Assembly (NCBI GenBank): GCA_963792655.1
Contig: CAWBWU010000005.1
Span: forward strand, 372,001 to 436,000
Source: DOZZ01 sp963792655
Lineage (GTDB): Bacteria; Acidobacteriota; Terriglobia; Bryobacterales; Bryobacteraceae
Direction of reading: 5' to 3'
Length of the DNA: 64,000 bases
Shown here: one piece after another, positions 1-8,371 of the stretch
Position numbering within the stretch: position 1 is the first letter of the stretch
Layout of the letters: every line of letters begins with the position of its first letter
Translations under genes and position numbers: made by a program
The notes under the pieces: generated by a model
Seen by the model: the letters and a program-made list of their open reading frames with translations, nothing else
What the model was told of the DNA's origin: nothing
Database searches by the model: none

Positions 1-2
1 AA

Positions 3-3000
3 CTCCTCGCGTTGAACCGCGGTGAAATCGCGATTCGCATCATGCGCGCCGCTACGGAACTGGGCCTGCGCACGGTCGCGATCTATTCAAAGGAAGACCG
101 GCTGAGCCTGCATCGCTTCAAGGCGGATGAAGCCTATCAGGTCGGCGACAACCTGGGCCCGGTGCAGGCTTATCTGGATGTCGATGGCATCGTAGAACTT
201 GCGCGCGAGAAGGGCGTTGACTTCATTCATCCGGGCTACGGCTTTCTGTCAGAGAACCCGGCTTTGCCGCGTGCGTGTGAGCAGGCGGGCATTACCTTCG
301 TCGGTCCGAATGCGGGCTTGCTGGAATTGCTCGGCGACAAGACTGCCGCGCGCGTGCTGGCTCAAAAGGCGAAGGTGCCGGTTGTGCCCGGCACGCTGGA
401 GCCCGTAACAACTGCGGAAGAAGCCACGCGGCTTGCGCGCGAGATTGGCTTCCCGCTCATCGTCAAAGCGGCTTTCGGCGGTGGCGGACGCGGCATGCGC
501 GTGGTGGAAGATGAGGCGCAGTTCGCGGGCAAGTTGGAAGAAGCGCGCAAAGAGGCCGGTGCTGCATTCGGCAACGACGCGGTCTTCCTCGAGCGCTATG
601 TGCGCCGCGCCAAGCACATCGAAGTGCAAATTCTCGGCGACCGCCATGGCAACTTACTGCATCTGCATGAGCGCGATTGCTCCGTGCAGCGGCGGCATCA
701 GAAAGTAGTCGAGGTCGCACCTGCGGTGAACCTTCCCGAGCGAACACGAGCCGCAATTGCGGACGCTGCCGTGCGCATTGCTCGCGAAGCCGGTTACTAC
801 AACGCGGGTACGGTCGAGTTTCTGGTCGATGCCGATTCGGGTGAGTTCTACTTCATCGAAGTCAACCCGCGCGTGCAGGTCGAGCACACCGTAACAGAGA
901 TGGTGACCGGCATCGACATCGTGCGCAGCCAGATCCTGATCGCGCAGGGTGTGCGCCTGCATGAAGAGCCGCTCTCGCTGCCGAAGCAGCAGGACGTCAC
1001 GATCAGCGGCTTCGCGCTGCAATGCCGCATCACCACGGAAGACCCCGCGCAGAACTTCACGCCGGACTACGGCAAGATGCACACGTACCGCTCATCAGGT
1101 GGCTTCGGCATTCGTCTTGATGGTGGTTCGGCATACGGCGGCGCGACGATCACGCCGTTCTATGATTCGCTGCTCGTGAAAGTAACGGCATCGGGCCGGG
1201 ACTTTCCGCAAGCCTGCAAGCGCATGGATCGCGCACTGCGCGAGTTTCGCATTCGCGGCGTGAAGACCAACATTCCGTTCCTGGAGAATGTGGTTAATCA
1301 TCCGACGTTCGTCGCTGGCGATGTCACGACGCGCTTCCTCGATGAAACGTCGGAGTTGTTCGAGTTCACCGTCCGCCGCGATCGCGCGACGAAGCTGCTG
1401 ACCTATCTCGGCGAAGTCGCGGTAAACGGCAACCCAGAGATTGGTGAGAAGCCTCGCCCGTTGTATTTGCCGCAGCCGCATGTGCCGCAAGCATCGGGAG
1501 ACATCCCGAAAGGCACGCGGCAGCTTCTGGATGAACTAGGCCCGCAGAAGTTTGCCGAGTGGACGCATTCGCAACAGCGGCTGCTGCTGACCGATACGAC
1601 GTTTCGCGATGCGCATCAATCGCTACTCGCGACACGCATGCGCACATACGACATTGCTGCCATTGCGCCGTTTGTCGCGCGCAAGCTGTCGAATCTTTAC
1701 AGTCTCGAGATGTGGGGCGGCGCGACGTTCGATGTGACGATGCGCTTTCTACTCGAAGATCCGTGGCAGCGCTTGCGCAAGTTGCGTGAGCTGGTTCCGA
1801 ACATCTGTTTTCAGATGCTCCTGCGCGCATCGAACGCCGTGGGCTATACCGCGTACCCGGACAACGCGGTGCGCGAGTTCATCCACGAAGCAGCGAAGCA
1901 AGGCATCGACATCTTCCGCATCTTTGACTCGTTGAACTGGCTCCCCAACATGGAAGTGGCCATGCAAGCCGTGCGCGAGACGGGCAAAGTCTGCGAAGCG
2001 GCCATCTGCTACACGGGTGACATTCTCGATCCGCAGCGTCAGAAGTATTCGCTCGATTACTATCTGCGCATGGCGCGCCAGCTCGAGCAGATGGGCGCGC
2101 ACGTTCTTGCGATCAAAGACATGGCGGGCCTGCTGCGGCCATACGCTGCTGAAAAGCTCGTGACCGCGTTGCGCAACGAAGTCGGCATTCCGATTCACTT
2201 CCACACGCACGACACCAGCGGCATCAACGCGGCTTCGATCCTGAAGTCGGCTGATGCAGGCGTGCATGTGGCCGACGCGGCGATCGGCGCGATGAGCGGC
2301 CAGACCAGCCAGCCGAATCTGAATTCAGTGGTAGCTGCACTGCGCAACACGCCGCGCGATACGCAGTTGGATCTCGACGCACTCAACTTGTGTTCAGACT
2401 ATTGGGAATCGGTGCGAATGGCTTACAAGCCCTTCGATACGAGCCCTCCGGGAGGCACTGCGGAGGTGTATCTGCATGAGATGCCCGGCGGCCAGTTCAC
2501 GAACCTCAAAGAGCAGGCATTTGCGTTGGGCCTTGCGGAGCGCTGGCCCGAAGTCGCGCGCACTTACGCGGACGTGAACATGGCTTTCGGCGACATCGTG
2601 AAAGTCACGCCTTCGAGCAAGGTCGTTGGCGATCTCGCGATCTTTCTTGTCAATCACGGTATGACCGTTGCTGAGCTCGAGAAGCTCGGACCCGATCATC
2701 AGTTGGCGATACCGAATTCTGTAGTCGATATGTTTGAAGGTTCACTCGGCGTGCCCGAGGGTGGGTGGCCGAAGCGAATTCAAGACGTGATTCTGCACGG
2801 CAAACCGCCGCGCGAAGGACGGCCCGGCGCGCAGCTTCCGCCGATTGACTTCGACCAGGTCAAGCAGAAAATCGCTGCCGAGCTCGAGCGCGAACCGGCG
2901 CACGATGAAGTGCTCAGCTACGTGATGTACCCGGAAGTGTTTCTGAAGTTCGCGAAGGCGCAGCAGGCGTTTGGCGATGTGGAAGCGCTTCCCAGCGTCC

Positions 3001-3434
3001 CGTTTTTTTACGGCATGGAGCGCGGCGAAGAGATCACCGTCGAAATCGAACCGGGCAAGGTTCTGATCATCAAGTTCCTCACCATCGGAGAGCCGCACCC
3101 GGATGGCTATCGTACGGTTTTCTTCGAGTTGAACGGCCGACCGCGCGAAGTCGACATTCGTGACAAGGGTCTGAAGGTGGAAGGCGATCAGCGCGAGAAA
3201 GCGAACGCGGCGAATCCCAATCACATCGGGGCGCCGCTACCCGGCATGGTCACGACCGTCGCGGTTCACGAAGGCCAGACCGTGCAACGCAATGAGCGGC
3301 TTCTGGTGATCGAAGCCATGAAGATGCAGAGCACAGTGTACGCGCCGCATGCGGGAAAAATCGTCAAGCTCTACGCTGAAGCGGGCAAGCAGGTGGACTC
3401 GAAGGATTTGCTGGTGGTGATGGAGAGTGCGTAA
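3..3434 (+). CDS. pyc: Pyruvate carboxylase, 5' end cut by the window edge
   Basis: Biotin enzyme that carboxylates pyruvate to oxaloacetate with ATP and bicarbonate, an anaplerotic step in the cytoplasm. Domain order is that of the single-chain type: biotin carboxylase (roughly the first 450 residues, starting with NRGEIAIRI), carboxyltransferase (DTTFRDAHQS near codon 527), and a C-terminal biotinyl domain with EAMKMQ, whose lysine codon is at 3321-3323. The reading frame is open back to position 3 (Leu-Leu-Ala-Leu before NRGEIAIR). Family members have a few residues such as KVLVAN there, so the true start lies left of the window and the TTG at 12 is not it. About 1,145 residues are visible, close to full length. 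Confidence 0.95.
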   Translation, partial: LLALNRGEIAIRIMRAATELGLRTVAIYSKEDRLSLHRFKADEAYQVGDNLGPVQAYLDVDGIVELAREKGVDFIHPGYGFLSENPALPRACEQAGITFVGPNAGLLELLGDKTAARVLAQKAKVPVVPGTLEPVTTAEEATRLAREIGFPLIVKAAFGGGGRGMRVVEDEAQFAGKLEEARKEAGAAFGNDAVFLERYVRRAKHIEVQILGDRHGNLLHLHERDCSVQRRHQKVVEVAPAVNLPERTRAAIADAAVRIAREAGYYNAGTVEFLVDADSGEFYFIEVNPRVQVEHTVTEMVTGIDIVRSQILIAQGVRLHEEPLSLPKQQDVTISGFALQCRITTEDPAQNFTPDYGKMHTYRSSGGFGIRLDGGSAYGGATITPFYDSLLVKVTASGRDFPQACKRMDRALREFRIRGVKTNIPFLENVVNHPTFVAGDVTTRFLDETSELFEFTVRRDRATKLLTYLGEVAVNGNPEIGEKPRPLYLPQPHVPQASGDIPKGTRQLLDELGPQKFAEWTHSQQRLLLTDTTFRDAHQSLLATRMRTYDIAAIAPFVARKLSNLYSLEMWGGATFDVTMRFLLEDPWQRLRKLRELVPNICFQMLLRASNAVGYTAYPDNAVREFIHEAAKQGIDIFRIFDSLNWLPNMEVAMQAVRETGKVCEAAICYTGDILDPQRQKYSLDYYLRMARQLEQMGAHVLAIKDMAGLLRPYAAEKLVTALRNEVGIPIHFHTHDTSGINAASILKSADAGVHVADAAIGAMSGQTSQPNLNSVVAALRNTPRDTQLDLDALNLCSDYWESVRMAYKPFDTSPPGGTAEVYLHEMPGGQFTNLKEQAFALGLAERWPEVARTYADVNMAFGDIVKVTPSSKVVGDLAIFLVNHGMTVAELEKLGPDHQLAIPNSVVDMFEGSLGVPEGGWPKRIQDVILHGKPPREGRPGAQLPPIDFDQVKQKIAAELEREPAHDEVLSYVMYPEVFLKFAKAQQAFGDVEALPSVPFFYGMERGEEITVEIEPGKVLIIKFLTIGEPHPDGYRTVFFELNGRPREVDIRDKGLKVEGDQREKANAANPNHIGAPLPGMVTTVAVHEGQTVQRNERLLVIEAMKMQSTVYAPHAGKIVKLYAEAGKQVDSKDLLVVMESA

Positions 3435-3507
3435 CAGAACCGGCCGCGTGGCCGAAAAAGGGCTTTGGCGCATCCTGAACGCGCGCACTTCGAGCCGGGT
3501 TCGCGTC

Positions 3508-3525
3508 GTATGGCTTCGGCCATAC
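3508..3525. terminator. UUCG-tetraloop hairpin between convergent genes
   Basis: A perfect 7-bp stem (GTATGGC/GCCATAC) closes a TTCG tetraloop. It lies between the stop of pyc (3434) and the stop of the convergent secreted-protein gene (3536). There is no clear T-tract on either side, so the terminator role is inferred from position and from the stability of UUCG loops. Confidence 0.45.
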
Positions 3526-3535
3526 TCAGATTGAT

Positions 3536-3928
3536 CTATCGCTTTAAGGAGATTTTCCACTTACCGTGATCGCCAGAACCGTCGGGACCGGCGCTCGTGT
3601 AGGTGCCCTCGATGGATTGGTCGTCCACTGCCGTTCCTGTCAACTTCGCGTGCACAGAAGTGCCTTCTGTGTCGAAGTCAAACTCCGTGGAAAACTTGTC
3701 ATTCTCTATGGAGCACGGGCCGGGTTTGGTCACCACCTCCTCGCCGCCGTGGGCGAAGAAGACTCTGCAGGACCAGACATTGTCAGCACTTTTCTGCACC
3801 ACGACACGCAGTTGCCCGGAATCGTCCCCATCGGTGCTGCTGAATGTGCCGACGTATTCGCCAGAGCGATCGGCCGCGATCGCCGAGACGCCCAAAAGGA
3901 GCAATGTTGATACGAGTAGGCGGATCAT
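3536..3928 (-). CDS. Small secreted protein, unknown function
   Basis: About 130 residues. The N-terminus (MIRLLVSTLLLLGVSAIAA) is a typical cleavable signal peptide, so the mature protein is probably periplasmic or extracellular. The mature part is rich in Gly, Ser and Asp with alternating hydrophobic residues, as in a small beta-sandwich or lipocalin-like fold, but I recognise no family. I chose the ATG at 3928 over an upstream TTG at 3937. The gene converges on pyc and sits between pyc and a decayed copy of the pyc tail. Confidence 0.7.
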   Translation of the reverse strand: MIRLLVSTLLLLGVSAIAADRSGEYVGTFSSTDGDDSGQLRVVVQKSADNVWSCRVFFAHGGEEVVTKPGPCSIENDKFSTEFDFDTEGTSVHAKLTGTAVDDQSIEGTYTSAGPDGSGDHGKWKISLKR

Positions 3929-3977
3929 GAACACCAATACGTTCGCATTGGCGCGGTGTTCCGAAAAAACACTGGTT

Positions 3978-4143
3978 CCTGTGGGTGAAGGTCAAATCTG
4001 CAGCGCAATGAACGCCTGCTGGTGATCAAGCCATGAAGATGCTAAGCACGGTGTACGCGTCGAATACGCGCAAAATATCAAGCTTTATAGGGAATCCGGC
4101 AGTGGAGTACAAGGATTTGCCGGTAGTGACGAAGCTAACGTAG
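3978..4143 (+). pseudogene. Decayed duplicate of the pyc 3' end (biotinyl domain)
   Basis: The stretch aligns with the last ~165 bases of pyc (about 3265-3434), including the ATGAAGATG of the biotin-attachment motif, the GTGTACGCG that follows and a matching final stop codon (TAG at 4141-4143). Reading from that motif gives MKMLSTVYA against MKMQSTVYA in pyc, and later YKDLPVV against SKDLLVV. Two single-base deletions upstream of the motif and many substitutions destroy the frame, and no start or domain remains. It is a partial duplication in the same orientation as pyc, separated from it by the convergent secreted-protein gene. Confidence 0.8.
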
Positions 4144-4151
4144 ATACTCCC

Positions 4152-4655
4152 TCAGCTCCTCCCGGCGTCCGACGGGTCACTTTCCGCCCCGGGCCGCTGG
4201 CTCTCGGCTGTCTTGCGGATAGCGTCCGCGTCCGCGAGGTCTTGCGGTCTGCCTGACGCCAATTTCGACGCGATAAGGTCTGCAGCTGAAATGAAATTTG
4301 CCTTCAGGCCTGTGATTGGGTCAACCAGGATCTCAACACGCCGTTCCCACGCGGCGTGAAAATCCACGCCCGGAATGTCCGGAAGAATATCGAAGCCTTT
4401 CGGATCACGGCCGAAACGAAAAAAGCTGTTGCGGTCGGCGAAATCGTTCGGGCTGATGCCTTCAAGTGGTGCCCCAAACTCCGCAAGCGCCGCATAGATT
4501 GCCCTGGCGTTGGCGTGGTCGGCTTGTATGAAGAGGTCCATGTCCCTCGTGAAACGAGGCTGCGAGTGATAGATTACTGCGAAACCGCCGACAACGAGGT
4601 ACTTAACGCCATGGGCATGGAAGGCGGACAAAAGGTCTTTGTAATCTTGGAACAT
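4152..4655 (-). CDS. Nucleotidyltransferase-fold protein (DUF6036/AbiEii-like)
   Basis: 167 residues. The N-terminal pattern GGFAVIYH followed by RFTRDMDLF fits the minimal nucleotidyltransferase core, with Gly23-Gly24 and the acidic pair Asp38/Asp40 as likely metal ligands. The segment LIASKLASGRPQDLADADAI is typical of this uncharacterised family, which includes AbiEii-like toxins and proteins annotated DUF6036. The ATG at 4655 overlaps the end of the upstream 71-residue gene by 53 bases, so the two are co-transcribed and probably translationally coupled. A toxin or nucleotide-transfer role is inference from fold and gene pairing. Confidence 0.75.
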   Translation of the reverse strand: MFQDYKDLLSAFHAHGVKYLVVGGFAVIYHSQPRFTRDMDLFIQADHANARAIYAALAEFGAPLEGISPNDFADRNSFFRFGRDPKGFDILPDIPGVDFHAAWERRVEILVDPITGLKANFISAADLIASKLASGRPQDLADADAIRKTAESQRPGAESDPSDAGRS

Positions 4656-4818
4656 CCGGCTCGATCTCCCAACCCTTGAGCGTATACGCCGTTTCTACCA
4701 TCTCCTCGACGGCATCCAGCCGTTCATGCCCTGGCCGGCTTTGCCAGTAACGGTATTCGTCGGCCTTCATTTCCTGGAAGTCGGTGTATCTGCGAACGGT
4801 AATCGGCGTCTCATCCAT
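4603..4818 (-). CDS. Small partner of the nucleotidyltransferase, possible antitoxin
   Basis: 71 residues, first gene of a two-gene minus-strand operon. It is charged and lacks a signal peptide or membrane segment. The C-terminus ends in LQRPFVRLPCPWR, which I associate with short proteins encoded just before nucleotidyltransferase genes of this type. The 53-base overlap with the downstream gene is strong evidence for a functional pair. An antitoxin or specificity role is inferred, not shown. Confidence 0.65.
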   Translation of the reverse strand: MDETPITVRRYTDFQEMKADEYRYWQSRPGHERLDAVEEMVETAYTLKGWEIEPDVPRLQRPFVRLPCPWR

Positions 4819-5216
4819 GACGTTCTGTGATTAGCATACGGCAGCAAGGCTCACATTGTATGGTTCTGGTTTCGCAGAGTCCCAACAAGAAACTTACCAA
4901 AAACCTGGTTACACGAGGGGCGTATGGGTATCTCTGGGAATCGGGCGGAAGGCACCAGATAAGGATTGACACGCGCCAATCCCGCTTTTTAGCGGTCGCG
5001 TTGCTCTGGACTGGCGGCGGCTGCGATGTATTCAATCCGAATCCACAGATCGAAAGTCTCTAGTCAACCCGCGTGGTCACGCCCGACCCGATATTCCAGA
5101 ATCGCGAATGACTCTCACCAAAAGCCAATCTAATCCATCAGTGTTGCCATGGTCGCGCTCACTCCTCGACTTAGCCTTGACGATAGATGGAGTCACACAT
5201 ATCAACGGCGCTCGTC
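4819..5216. other. 398-base intergenic stretch without a supported gene
   Basis: I find no convincing gene here. Open frames occur on both strands but show no family signature. A short stretch on the plus strand at about 4936-4957 ends in GGCACCA and resembles the 3' end of a tRNA gene, but no matching 5' half, D-arm or anticodon arm is visible. The left part should hold the promoter of the nucleotidyltransferase pair. Confidence 0.5.
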
Positions 5217-5405
5217 TCAACGCGAACCGCGCTTCGCCATCCATAAGATTCCGCCGATGATTGCGAAAGGCGGGATCAACAACAAGAGAATGCCGTGATT
5301 CAACACTGCCGAGCGTGCGCCCTGTTGTGCTGCGGCGGTGCGCTGGCACATCACGCATTGGCCGTAGAGCGATGCAGCAAACAGCACCACCACTAGAACT
5401 TTCAT
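5217..5405 (-). CDS. Small membrane protein at the end of the oxidase operon
   Basis: 62 residues: an N-terminal hydrophobic segment (MKVLVVVLFAASLYG), a CVMCQ motif (CxxC), then a second hydrophobic segment (ILLLLIPPFAIIGGILWMA). Its ATG overlaps the stop of the preceding subunit III gene in ATGA, so it belongs to the cytochrome oxidase operon. Similar small CxxC proteins accompany acidobacterial oxidase operons. A metal or thiol role in oxidase assembly is plausible but unproven. Confidence 0.75.
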   Translation of the reverse strand: MKVLVVVLFAASLYGQCVMCQRTAAAQQGARSAVLNHGILLLLIPPFAIIGGILWMAKRGSR

Positions 5406-5986
5406 AAGCCCTGCAGATCGATTGCGCTAAGCACTAGCGCGGGAAACAGAATCAGCCACAGGAAATTACAGAAGTGAACGAACATTGCCGCGATCGCGAG
5501 ATCGTGGCGGCGTACGCGCGCCGCAACCGAAGCCAGGTAGAAAGTCCCGATGAAAACGTGCAGGAACTGAAAGGCGGTGAGCGAGAAATACGTTTGCCCG
5601 AACTGCGGCAGGCCCCACGGGTTTGCGGATAACCAGACATGATCGACCACGATTAACCGCAGCCACTCCATCGCCGCGAGCACACCGTAGGTGAACCAGC
5701 ACGCAATGGCGAGCGCCACCATCCGCGATGCCAGCAGCCAGTCCTGCTTCTCGCCGAAGTGCAACGCAACAACCATGAGAAAGCTCGCGGCCAGAGCGAA
5801 CATGGTCATCGACATCGTCATCAGCCCCGAAGGGAAATGAAACGCCTTGGGCCAGAACGGCGCATGCACACGCAGATAGATGTAGGCCGCAAACAAAGCC
5901 AGGAACACAACAAAGTCCGCACTCAACAGCAGCACGAACAGACGGCGCTGCCGCGTCGGCTGAGTCAACAGTAGAGTGGGGCTCAT
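5402..5986 (-). CDS. Cytochrome c oxidase subunit III-like protein, second copy
   Basis: 194 residues with about five transmembrane helices. The region GQTYFSLTAFQFLHVFIGT and the final helix with HFCNFLWLILFP match the subunit III family of haem-copper oxidases, an integral membrane subunit that stabilises the catalytic core. The ATG at 5986 overlaps the TGA of the upstream subunit III gene (ATGA), which fixes the start; the frame extends further upstream but that would overlap the neighbour by 40 bases. It is clearly diverged from the adjacent copy, and both keep family motifs. Confidence 0.85.
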   Translation of the reverse strand: MSPTLLLTQPTRQRRLFVLLLSADFVVFLALFAAYIYLRVHAPFWPKAFHFPSGLMTMSMTMFALAASFLMVVALHFGEKQDWLLASRMVALAIACWFTYGVLAAMEWLRLIVVDHVWLSANPWGLPQFGQTYFSLTAFQFLHVFIGTFYLASVAARVRRHDLAIAAMFVHFCNFLWLILFPALVLSAIDLQGL

Positions 5987-6639
5987 GCTTCGTAGATGAA
6001 GAGCAGCATCAGGCAGATCCACAGCACATCAAGGAAGTGCCAGAATGCTACGCTCACGACCACAGCGGTACGTTTGCCCGGACCAAGCCTGTACTGAAAT
6101 GCCTGCCAGCACACGTACAGCAGTGCAATCAAACCTCCGATCGCGTGCGCTGCGTGAACCCACGTCAACACGTAGAAAAACGAGTGGCTCGGATTGGTCG
6201 CCACGTAGATGCCCTGCGCGCGCAACTGCATCCACGCGTAGGTCTGGCCCGCGAGGAAGCCAATACCCAGCAGCGTGCCCGCCGACCACCACCAATTGAA
6301 TGCGGTGCGTCTTCCCTTCTTCAGCATGCGCCGCGCAACATCGAGTGCGATGCTGCTGGCGATCAGCATCGCGGTGTTGGGATAGAGCACCGCGGGCACC
6401 GCCATCTGCTTCCAATCGTTCCCGAGCCCGCGCCGCACAACGAGCGCACTGACCAACGCGAGGAACGTCATGGAACTCGCCATCATCAGCACGACGATTC
6501 CGATCACCGATGTTCTGCGATCGCCGCCACGATCGCGCGAGTTGTCATCCCCTCCGCCACCGCCGCCGCGCGGAAAGTCGTCTTCTATCGGAGGAAGGCC
6601 GCCCTGGTCAGATTCGGTGAGGCTGGTCGTGCGCGGCAT
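5983..6639 (-). CDS. ctaE: Cytochrome c oxidase subunit III
   Basis: 218 residues. An unusual hydrophilic N-terminus with six consecutive Gly residues and an Asp/Arg-rich stretch precedes about five membrane helices. Signature segments are YVLTWVHAAHAIGG and WHFLDVLWICL, the latter being the conserved last helix of subunit III. It starts 4 bases after the ctaD stop and its stop overlaps the next gene by 4 bases, so it is the third gene of the oxidase operon. The symbol is assigned by operon position and family. Confidence 0.88.
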   Translation of the reverse strand: MPRTTSLTESDQGGLPPIEDDFPRGGGGGGDDNSRDRGGDRRTSVIGIVVLMMASSMTFLALVSALVVRRGLGNDWKQMAVPAVLYPNTAMLIASSIALDVARRMLKKGRRTAFNWWWSAGTLLGIGFLAGQTYAWMQLRAQGIYVATNPSHSFFYVLTWVHAAHAIGGLIALLYVCWQAFQYRLGPGKRTAVVVSVAFWHFLDVLWICLMLLFIYEA

Positions 6640-6643
6640 AGTC

Positions 6644-8371
6644 CTATTTTAGTTGTTGCGCTTCATTCGAGACTTCATGCTGCATACGGAAGTCACGCGC
6701 GCCTTCGAGCCCGTACTCACACGGCCCGCAATACACTTGCTCAACGGCACCCACAGCCCACTCAAGAGTAGTCGCGTGCCATGGGTTGAGAACGGCGCGT
6801 TTGCCCCGCCGCATGCTTACGAACAGGTTGTAGAGGAAGAGCACTTGTGCTGCCGCCGTAAAGTACGCAAAGCCGGTCACCGCGTTGTGCAACGTCGTGA
6901 GCGGCGCAAGAAAATCGAACGTAGTCAGGTCCGCATAGCGTCTCGGATTGCCTGCGATCCCGAGTAAGTGCATCGGTAAAAAGATACCGTGCACCCCGAT
7001 GAAGGTAAGCGCAAAATGCCACTTGCCGAGCGCGTCGTTCATCATGCGGCCGAACATCAGCGGGAACCAATAGTGCGTCGCGGCGAAGATGGAAAAGAGC
7101 GCGGCCACGCCCATAATCATGTGGAAGTGCGCCACCACGAAGTACGTATCGTGGAAGTATTGATCCATCAGGGGCTGGCCCAGCACCATCCCGCTCAGGC
7201 CGCCGGTGACGAACACCGACACGAAGCCGAGACAATACAGCATCGGTGTAGGGAACGTGAGGTGTCCGCCCCAGATGGTGCCCAGCCATCCGAATGTCTT
7301 CACCGCCGAGGGCACACCGATCGCAAGTGTCAGCACAGAAAACGCGAGCACCGAATAAGGACTCAGTCCGCTGATGAACATATGGTGTCCCCACACCAGC
7401 AGGCCGATGAATGCAATGGCGAGTGTGGACAACACCATCGCGAGATAACCAAAGACCGGCTTGCGTGCGAAGTTCGCGAGCAACTGCGTGACGATGCCCA
7501 TGCCCGGCAGAATCGCGATGTAAACCTCCGGGTGGCCGAAGAACCAGAACAGGTGCTGCCACAACAACGGCGAACCACCCTGATGCGCTAACGTCTGATC
7601 ACCGATCATCAGCCCCGCAGGAAGGAAGAAGCTCGTTCCAGCAAGCCGGTCAAGCAGGATCAGCCCACACGCCGGAAGCAGCACCGAAAACGCAAGCAAC
7701 GCCAGAATGGCAGTGGCGAACCAGTTCCAGCAAGTCAGCGGCATGCGCATCAGCGTCATGCCCGGCGCGCGCAGATCGATCACAGTCGCGATGAAGTTGA
7801 TGGCGCCCATCAGCGAGGCTATGCAGAACACCGCAATGCTGCAGAACCACAGCGTCTGTCCTAAGCCTTCACCGGGTCCGGCAATCGCGCCCGCTGCGCT
7901 CAGAGGTGGATATGCTGTCCAGCCGGATAGAGGACCGCCGCCTTGCGCCAGGAATGATGCGATCAGCAAAGCGAACGACAGCACCGTCGTCCAGAACGAC
8001 AGCATGTTGAGCCGCGGGAACGCCATCTCTTGCGCGCCGAGTTGCGGAGCCAGGAACAGATTGCCGAACGCACTTTGCGGCGCGAGCGTCAGCACGAAGA
8101 AGATCATCAACGTGCCATGCAACGTCATCAACGAGAGATACAGCTCGGGCGTCATTACCCCGCCCGCAGCGCCCGTGGGCCACAAGCTTTCAAACCAGCC
8201 GACCTTAGCGCCGGGATGCACCAGATGAAAGCGCATCAGCAGCGACAGCAGCGTCCCCGCAAGCACAGCGACAAGAGAAAGAAAGAAATACTGCTTACCG
8301 ATGACGCGATGGTCTGTGCTGAACACCCGGCGCAGGCCGGTGCTCACGGCCGGGTCTGTGCGCGCTTCCAT
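6644..8371 (-). CDS. ctaD: Cytochrome c oxidase subunit I
   Basis: Catalytic subunit of an aa3-type haem-copper oxidase that reduces O2 to water and pumps protons across the cytoplasmic membrane. Twelve or so membrane helices are evident. Seen: the low-spin haem His in TLHGTLMIF, the CuB/cross-link segment WFFGHPEVYI (His, Glu and Tyr of type A oxidases), the His pair in WGHHMF, and the haem ligands in YFVVAHFHMIMG. I place the start at the ATG at 8371 (MEARTDP), which leaves a 28-base overlap with ctaC; the longer frame to 8449 has a non-homologous Arg-rich start. About 575 residues, normal length. Confidence 0.95.
   Translation of the reverse strand: MEARTDPAVSTGLRRVFSTDHRVIGKQYFFLSLVAVLAGTLLSLLMRFHLVHPGAKVGWFESLWPTGAAGGVMTPELYLSLMTLHGTLMIFFVLTLAPQSAFGNLFLAPQLGAQEMAFPRLNMLSFWTTVLSFALLIASFLAQGGGPLSGWTAYPPLSAAGAIAGPGEGLGQTLWFCSIAVFCIASLMGAINFIATVIDLRAPGMTLMRMPLTCWNWFATAILALLAFSVLLPACGLILLDRLAGTSFFLPAGLMIGDQTLAHQGGSPLLWQHLFWFFGHPEVYIAILPGMGIVTQLLANFARKPVFGYLAMVLSTLAIAFIGLLVWGHHMFISGLSPYSVLAFSVLTLAIGVPSAVKTFGWLGTIWGGHLTFPTPMLYCLGFVSVFVTGGLSGMVLGQPLMDQYFHDTYFVVAHFHMIMGVAALFSIFAATHYWFPLMFGRMMNDALGKWHFALTFIGVHGIFLPMHLLGIAGNPRRYADLTTFDFLAPLTTLHNAVTGFAYFTAAAQVLFLYNLFVSMRRGKRAVLNPWHATTLEWAVGAVEQVYCGPCEYGLEGARDFRMQHEVSNEAQQLK

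Noticed and set aside
3444..3455. GGCCG-rich short palindromes here and at about 39,507 (GGCCGCGCGGCC)
   Set aside because: Short GC palindromes occur by chance in this composition; no T-tract or repeat context.
4936..4957. tRNA 3'-end-like stretch ending in GGCACCA
   Set aside because: No matching acceptor 5' half, D-arm or anticodon arm could be placed in the upstream 90 bases, and the T-arm pairing is poor.
4827..5063. Open frame of 78 codons on the plus strand
   Set aside because: No start signal, no recognisable domain, and an equally long frame on the other strand.
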